From Candidatus Aenigmatarchaeota archaeon (GTDB lineage Archaea; Aenigmatarchaeota; Aenigmatarchaeia; QMZP01): a stretch of 7,028 nucleotides of DNA. The position numbers and the translations under genes are program-made. The stretch's first letter is position 1; every line of letters starts with the position of its first letter. This document shows, piece after piece, positions 1-6,000 of this stretch. The notes beneath the pieces are model-generated. The model made no database searches, had not been told where the DNA came from, and saw only the letters and a list, made by a program, of their open reading frames with translations. Location of the stretch: positions 1 to 7,028 of the forward strand of contig JACQOC010000084.1 in NCBI GenBank assembly GCA_016202785.1. Reading direction: 5' to 3'.

Positions 1-3000
1 GCTGCCGGTGCCGGCCGGCGCGTTCAGGCAGGCAGCCGTTTCCGCATGGCAGCTGTCCGCCGTGTAAGCGTCGTTGTCGTCGCAGCTCTTCTGGCTGCAC
101 GCGCAGCCCTGGCCGTCGGCCACGCCTATGGTGCTGGCGCAGGCATCGGCGCCATCATCAATGCCGTCGTTGTCGTCATCACTATCGCAGGCATCACCCA
201 AGCCGTCGCTATCGCTGTCTGCCTGGCCGGCATTGCTGGCCAACGGGCAATTGTCCGCTCCGTCGTCGATGCCGTCGTTGTCGTCATCGCTGTCGCAGGC
301 GTCGAACATGCTGTCGCCATCACTGTCCAAGCTGCCGCAGTCTGGCGGTTCTTGCGGAGCCGCAAGCGTGCCTGAGCTGTTGCCGGCCTGCGCATCGACG
401 ATGAAATTGAGCTGCACTTTCGACTCCGGGTTGTCCAGCGCGAAATGCTCACCAGTGGCCAGGAACAGCAGGATGGAGTGGTTGCCCGGGGCCAGGTTAA
501 GCAAGGTGAAAGCGTTGTCCGCCGCCCATGTGGCACGCTCGGTTGCGGCAAAGCCGCGCTCCACCACCATATCCGGCCCGCTATAGAACATGTACGGGAC
601 CGGGTCGTCATCCAGGGCGAAATGCAGATGGCCTTCGGCCTTGCCGCCAATGGCATAATCGGTGGTGAAGAACTCGAAAGTGACGTTGCCAGTGGCGTGT
701 TCCGAACCGTCCGCCGGGCCCAGCACCTGCAAAGTCGGCAGGGCCTGGTGGTGCACCTCCCAGCAGACGTCCGCCGGGGTTGTGGCCAGCTGCTCGCAGG
801 AATACTGCAGGCAGGTTCCAGAGTAGCAGAAGTCATGGCCGCTCTGCGGGAAGGTGGTGAAATTGCCGCCAATGCACTGGCTCTGCGGGCAGGCGCGCGC
901 TTGGCCGCAAGCGTTGCTGTCATCGATGGCCGTTTCGCAGCGGTCCTGCTGCTCGTTGCAAACGTCGTCAGTGCAGGCGTTTGCGTCGCTGCAGTCGCGT
1001 GCCGGGCCGGTGCAGGCGCCGTTGCTGCAGACGTCGCCCAGGGTGCAGAACAGGCCGTCATTGCAGGCCTGGCCATCCGTTTCCCGGGCCTGCTGGAAGG
1101 TTTCGGTCTGGATCGAATTGACCGTGCTGCAAAACGCCTGGCTGGTGCCGGCATTGTTGCAGATGTGCTTGGTGACTGGCCGGGAGCGGGTGCAGGAAGC
1201 GCTTTCCGTGCAGCTGTTTTGCCAAGCGCAGGCCGACTCAGACCAGGCGCCATAGTCGACCGCATCCGGCCCGCCGCCGCAGTCAATATTCTCTTCGCAC
1301 AAGGCCGGCAGCGCTTTCGCTATCCGGCACGCCATGACGGTAAGGTTTTCCGCCACCAGCCGGCCGGCACTGGTGGAACCGATCTCAAGCGGCACGTCGC
1401 AACTGCCGTTGGCCGGGCTGCACAGGCCAAGCGCAGTGTTCAAGTCGGCGGTGAAGTCAACCGATTGCGAGACATTGAAGCGGCCCAGGAAGCTGAACGC
1501 CGGGCCGTTGACTTCGTCCACGTCCAGAGTGACGTTGGACGGCAGCGATGTTATCACTTGGATGGCGATATCCCGATAGATGTCCGCGATGTTGCTGATA
1601 TTGGCCAGCCGGAATTCGCCGTTGCCCACCCGCGCCATCTCCGCCAGCGTGATCGGGTCGATGCCGTCTTCTTGGCCGGGCAGGTTGCCTTCGAAGCCGA
1701 TGGTAAAGACCCTTGCCCGGTGCAATTCCCAGGCTTCCCGGGACTTGTTGATCGCTTCCTGCTTGGCGGTCTGGTTGGTGCAGAAGCCGGACAGGCACCG
1801 GTTGGCCTCGCCGTCGGACAGCACGATGATGATCCGCGCCCGGTTGTTGCCAGTCTTGACCAAGTCGATGGCCTTGTCCACGCCGCAGGAGATGCAGGTG
1901 AAGCCGTTGGCAGTGTAGCGGTTGACCTCGGCGAACAGCGCGGCCTTGTCCCCGGTCATCGGCAGGAAGCCCTCCAGTATGCCGTTGTAGCTCACCAGGC
2001 CGATCTTGTTCGGCGAGGGCGTCGAGTTGAGCACGGTGCTGATGAACATCTTGTCGGCGTTCTTGGCGGAAGTAAGCTTGGGCCCGTCCATGCTCTGCGA
2101 GACGTCCGTCACCAGTATGGAGTCGACCGTGACGATGGAAGCGTTGACCAAAGGTTCGCCGCGCAGGGCAATCCGTGCGGAAGTTATGTTCACCAGCTGC
2201 TGCTCGCCGGAGAAGTTGATGAACTTGGGGATGCGCACGCTGGAGCTGGTGTCAATGGAGCCGTTCTCCGGGAAGGTGATGACATGCCGGCTCGCGTTGT
2301 CGGTGAACTTGTCGGCAACCAGGCCGATGTCCTCGCACACCAAATTGACGCAGCCGGCATTGCTGTCGCACACCTGGCCCGGCTGCAAGCTGCAGCTGGA
2401 GGTGGTGCAGCCGTCGCTGGTGCACGCCCTGGCGCCAAAGTAGCAGGTGTTGCCGATAACGGTTCCGGGCTGCTGGCAGGCATTGGTCTGGTAATTGCAG
2501 GCGCCGTTCTGCGTGCAGGTGCCGGCAAAGTGGCACTGGTCAGCGATCAGCAGCGGCGGGCAGTCCGCGTTGGTCACGCACTGGGCGCCGCACTGCAGGC
2601 TCAGGCCGTCGATGAGCTGGGTAGTCCCGGCCTGGCAGCCGGCAGCCGGGTTCTGGCTGTTGCAACTCGGCAGGTTGCACCAGTAATCGATCTTGGCCTG
2701 GCGGTTGGCGATACACACCGAAGCGTTGTCCAGGTTGTCGAAGTCGCGCTGCTGCGTCACTTGCGAAGCGCAGGCAGCGTTCGGCCCGGAGCCGGAACAC
2801 AAACGCTCGGTGAACGCGCAGACGGGATCGTCGCCGAAGCCGGGCGTGTCGCCGCCGCCGGACCAGCCGCTGACGCCGCAGCTCTGGTTGGCCGTGACGG
2901 CATAACTGCACTGACCGGCATTGCAGGCATAGTTCCGGTTCTCCAGGCTGCTGGAACCGGAGCAATAGTTGCCGTCCAGAGTGTTGCAGTCCTGCACGAA

Positions 3001-6000
3001 AGCGTCATTGATGAAGCTGGTGGTGGACACGCATACCGCTTGGCTGCAGCTGAAGTCGCGCAACTCGCGGTGCTGGCGCACATTGTCGCCGGAGCAGAAC
3101 GATACCAGCGGGCCGGTGCTGTCCAGGCTGTTGCAGTCCTGCACCGTGCTCTGGATTTGGCTGATGTTGGTCTCGCGGCAGCTGGGCTGCGCATCCGCCA
3201 CGCAGCTGAAGTCATGGAAGCGCTGGGTGTTAGTTATCACGTCAAGCGCGCAGGCATTGCCCAGGTTCTCGGTAACGTCGCGCGCATTGCAGTCCTCAAC
3301 GGTGGCGGTGCGGTTGCCGACCCGCTCTTTCAGCACGTCGCCTTCGCAGAAGCGCACCGGCGGCGGGGTCAGCTGCTTGTTCTTGAACAACACGACCGAG
3401 CAGGTCGCGCCCGCGCTGACCGACACCTGGCCGCCCGCTGGCGTTACTGACAGCAGTTCCCAGCCGGCCGGCAGGCCTTCAGTAACCGTGTGGATGCCGG
3501 GCGTGACGTTGAAGAAGGTGGCCTTGCCCTGGCTGTCACCAAACGCGGTGCGCACCCCATCCAAGGTAAAGTTGAACTGCGGTACCGGCGACAGCGGGTT
3601 GTTCTGGAAGTCGATTGCTTCCTTGGCAATTTCGATGCAGCCGAACGGCACCAAGGTGTAGGTGCAGCCGCAGCTGTCCAGGTTGCATGCGTCTATGGTA
3701 TCAACATTGTTGTCGTCGCACTGCACATCGTTGACGCAGGTTGCCCCGCACGCCAGGCTGCAGCCGTTGATCTGATCCTGGAAGCTGGTGCCGGCCAACG
3801 CGCATGCTCCGGCCGAGCAGGTGTAATCGCTGAACGTCGTGCGGTTGCCGGACCGGCTGCTACTGCAAATCGGGGCAGTGGCCGAAGAATCAAGCGTGTT
3901 GCAGTCCTGCACCGCATTCTGGTGCAGGCGCTGGGCAACTTCCGTGCAGGCCGCGTTCACGCAGCTGAAGTCATGCTCGAGCTTGGTAGACAGCACGCTA
4001 TCGCCGGAGCAGGAATTGGCCAGCGTCTGGTTGGAATCCCGGCCATTGCAGTCCTCGACCAGCGTGGTGTTGACGATGGTGACCGTCTCTTGGCAGCCGG
4101 CCGGCGCGCAGCTGAAATCGTGGAACAGCCGTTTGCTCTTCAGGCCATCGAGGTCGCAGAACTGCACGTCCTCGTAGAAGTCCTTGGCATTGCAGTCTTC
4201 CTGCTCGAACACCGTGCCATTGGCCGTGCAGGCCGCGTTGAAGTTGCGCACTTCCCCTTGGCAGAAGCTGGCCATCGGGCTGGAAGAGCTGAAACCGCAG
4301 CTGTCCAGGCTGCAGCCGGATTGGCAGGTGTTGTTCACTACCTGGTAATCAGCTGCGCTGTCGCACACCGCGCCGCACACGCCGGCCACGCACAGGGTGT
4401 CGGGCTGCGGGGCTGGGCAGACGGCTGGCGTGGTGCTAGCGCACAGGAAGTTTTCCTGGCAGGCGTTGGCGGTGACGTTGGCGACGGTCGTGCTGTCGGC
4501 AATCTGGTTGTGGTTGTAATCGGTGAGCTTGGGGCCCTGGCAGAAGTCAAAGAACGTCTCGCTGCAGCTGCTGCCCGGACACAAGCTGTCCTGCCGGCTC
4601 GTACCAGCCAGGGCGCAGGCCAGCTGCTCTTGGTTGCAGGCCCAATCCTGCACGCCGCACACGCCGGTCAGGTTGCCGTCGCGGGCGTTGCAATCCTCGA
4701 TAAGCGTGTCGTTGACGAACGTCGCTTGCGAGAAGCAGGCGCCCGCTGAGCAGGAGAAGTCGGTGAACGGCGCCTTCTCCCTTAGCTGGTCGCCAGAGCA
4801 GAACGCGCTAGCCTGGCCCACCGCGTCCAGGGAATTGCAGTCCAGCTCCTGGTACTGGCACTGGAAGTTTTGCGCGTTGCAGGTGCCATTGAACTTGGCA
4901 ATGTCGCCCGCGCAGAAATCAATGCTGCACCGGTCATCCGCCGGGTCGATTGCCGCGATCACGCAGGACACGCTGTCCTGGAAGGTGGCGCAGCCCCAGT
5001 CCAGCAGGCCGCATTGCCCGACCTGCAGGCCGTCGCGCAGGTCGCAATTCTCGATGGTAGTGGCAGTCGTCTGGTTGGAAGCAAGTATGCAGGTGCCGGC
5101 TGAGCAGCTGTAGTCAGCAGTTGTGGTGCCTTCGGTTATTGTGGAGCCGGCGCAGAAGGTCGAGGTGGAAGAGGAATCCAGGCCGTTGCAGTCCTGCACC
5201 TGGGTCTGGGTGTCAGTCGTGTTCACTTCCTGGCAATTGGCGGCCTGGCCAACGGCCACGCAGCTGAAGTCGTGGAAGCGCTGGGTGTTGGTCACCGTGT
5301 CTATGGAGCAGGAGTTGCCCAGGTTCTCAGTGAAGTCAAGCGTGTCGCAGTCCTGGTTGGTGCTGGTGGTGGTGAAGGAAGAAGCCAGGCAGCCGCTGCC
5401 CGAGCAGGCGCCGGAAAAGATGGTGGTGTTCTGCTTGACCAGGCTGCCTGCGCAGAATGTGGCGGTCTGCGTGTCCGGCACCGTGCACAGTTGCTGGTCA
5501 AACTGGCACTGGAAAGTCTGTGCATTGCAGGTGCCGTTGAAATTGAACGTGCTGTTGGTGCAGAAGCTGCCGGAGCAAAGGCTGTCGTCCGGGTCGGTGT
5601 CCTTCACCACGCAACTTAACGTCGCGGCAGAGCAGGTCCAGTCCTGGATGCCGCAAACTCCCGTGATGTTGCCGTCGCGGGCATTGCAGTCCTCTACAGG
5701 TATGATAGTGGAAGTCACGGTTTCGGCGCAGCCGGCCGGCGCGCAAGTGAAGTTGTGCTGCGTGACATTGCGCTTGATGCTGTCCAGGTCGCAGAACGTG
5801 CTTTCCTCGACGAAGTCCTGGGCCGCGCAGTTCTCGGTCTCGAAAGCGGTCCCGTTGGCGGTGCAGACCGCGTTGAAGTTCCGGGTTTGGCCATCGCAGA
5901 AATTGTCAACGGTCTCGTTCTCGGTAAACTTGCAGGTCTGGGCGCTACAGGCAAAGCTGCATACGTTTTCATTCTGGCTGAAGCCGTCGCCGACTCCAGG

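Larger units (their letters stand above)
3646..5940 (-). repeat. Cys-module array A: about eleven diverged units ending D-C-N-x-(L/R)-D, residues 363-1127
   Basis: This stretch has about one cysteine per ten residues. A recurring unit of about 40 residues begins F-C-x-G-D, passes a central H/D-(F/Y)-(S/T)-C, then x-x-x-x-C, and closes (V/L)-(Q/E)-D-C-N-x-(L/R)-D. Approximate unit spans: 5901-5815 (short), 5796-5674, 5397-5335, 5334-5176, 5157-5032, 4917-4825, 4803-4678, 4266-4180 (short), 4161-4036, 4014-3889, 3870-3760 (degenerate end). Between them sit other small modules (CGxxDW and FNGTCNAQ types). Sequons such as NGT, NVT, NFT, NTT and NQT recur at equivalent places. I infer a disulphide-rich rod or spacer; no enzyme motif is visible. 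The array resembles giant surface proteins of DPANN-type archaea, but I know no named family. Confidence 0.8.

Noticed and set aside
133..342. Regularly spaced DNA repeat as a CRISPR array
   Set aside because: The 108-base period is a whole number of codons and matches the 36-residue TSP3 repeat; there are only two copies and no unique spacers.
126..1286. 386-codon minus-strand open frame in a different register
   Set aside because: Its Ala/Thr/Arg/Pro-rich translation is typical of a shifted frame in GC-rich DNA, while the overlapping register encodes TSP3 repeats and recognisable Cys modules.
445..3450. 1001-codon open frame on the + strand as a real gene
   Set aside because: It is the exact complement of the minus-strand frame that encodes VWA2, the prealbumin-like domain and Cys modules. 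Its translation is low-complexity Ala/Val/Gly/Arg with no domain I can recognise, and its openness follows from codon bias in the true gene.
3376..3645. LPXTG-type cell-wall sorting or pilin polymerisation motif linked to the prealbumin-like domain
   Set aside because: No LPxTG-like motif follows the domain, which is internal to the chain rather than near a C-terminal end.
4483..4524. Dockerin domain
   Set aside because: Only one calcium-like loop is present and the second loop and connecting helices of a dockerin are missing.
3490..4749. 419-codon + strand open frame, and similar ones at 46-375 and 5755-6684
   Set aside because: They lie in the same antisense register as the 445-3450 frame and mirror the Cys arrays and VWA1; their stops coincide with TCA or CTA codons of the real gene.
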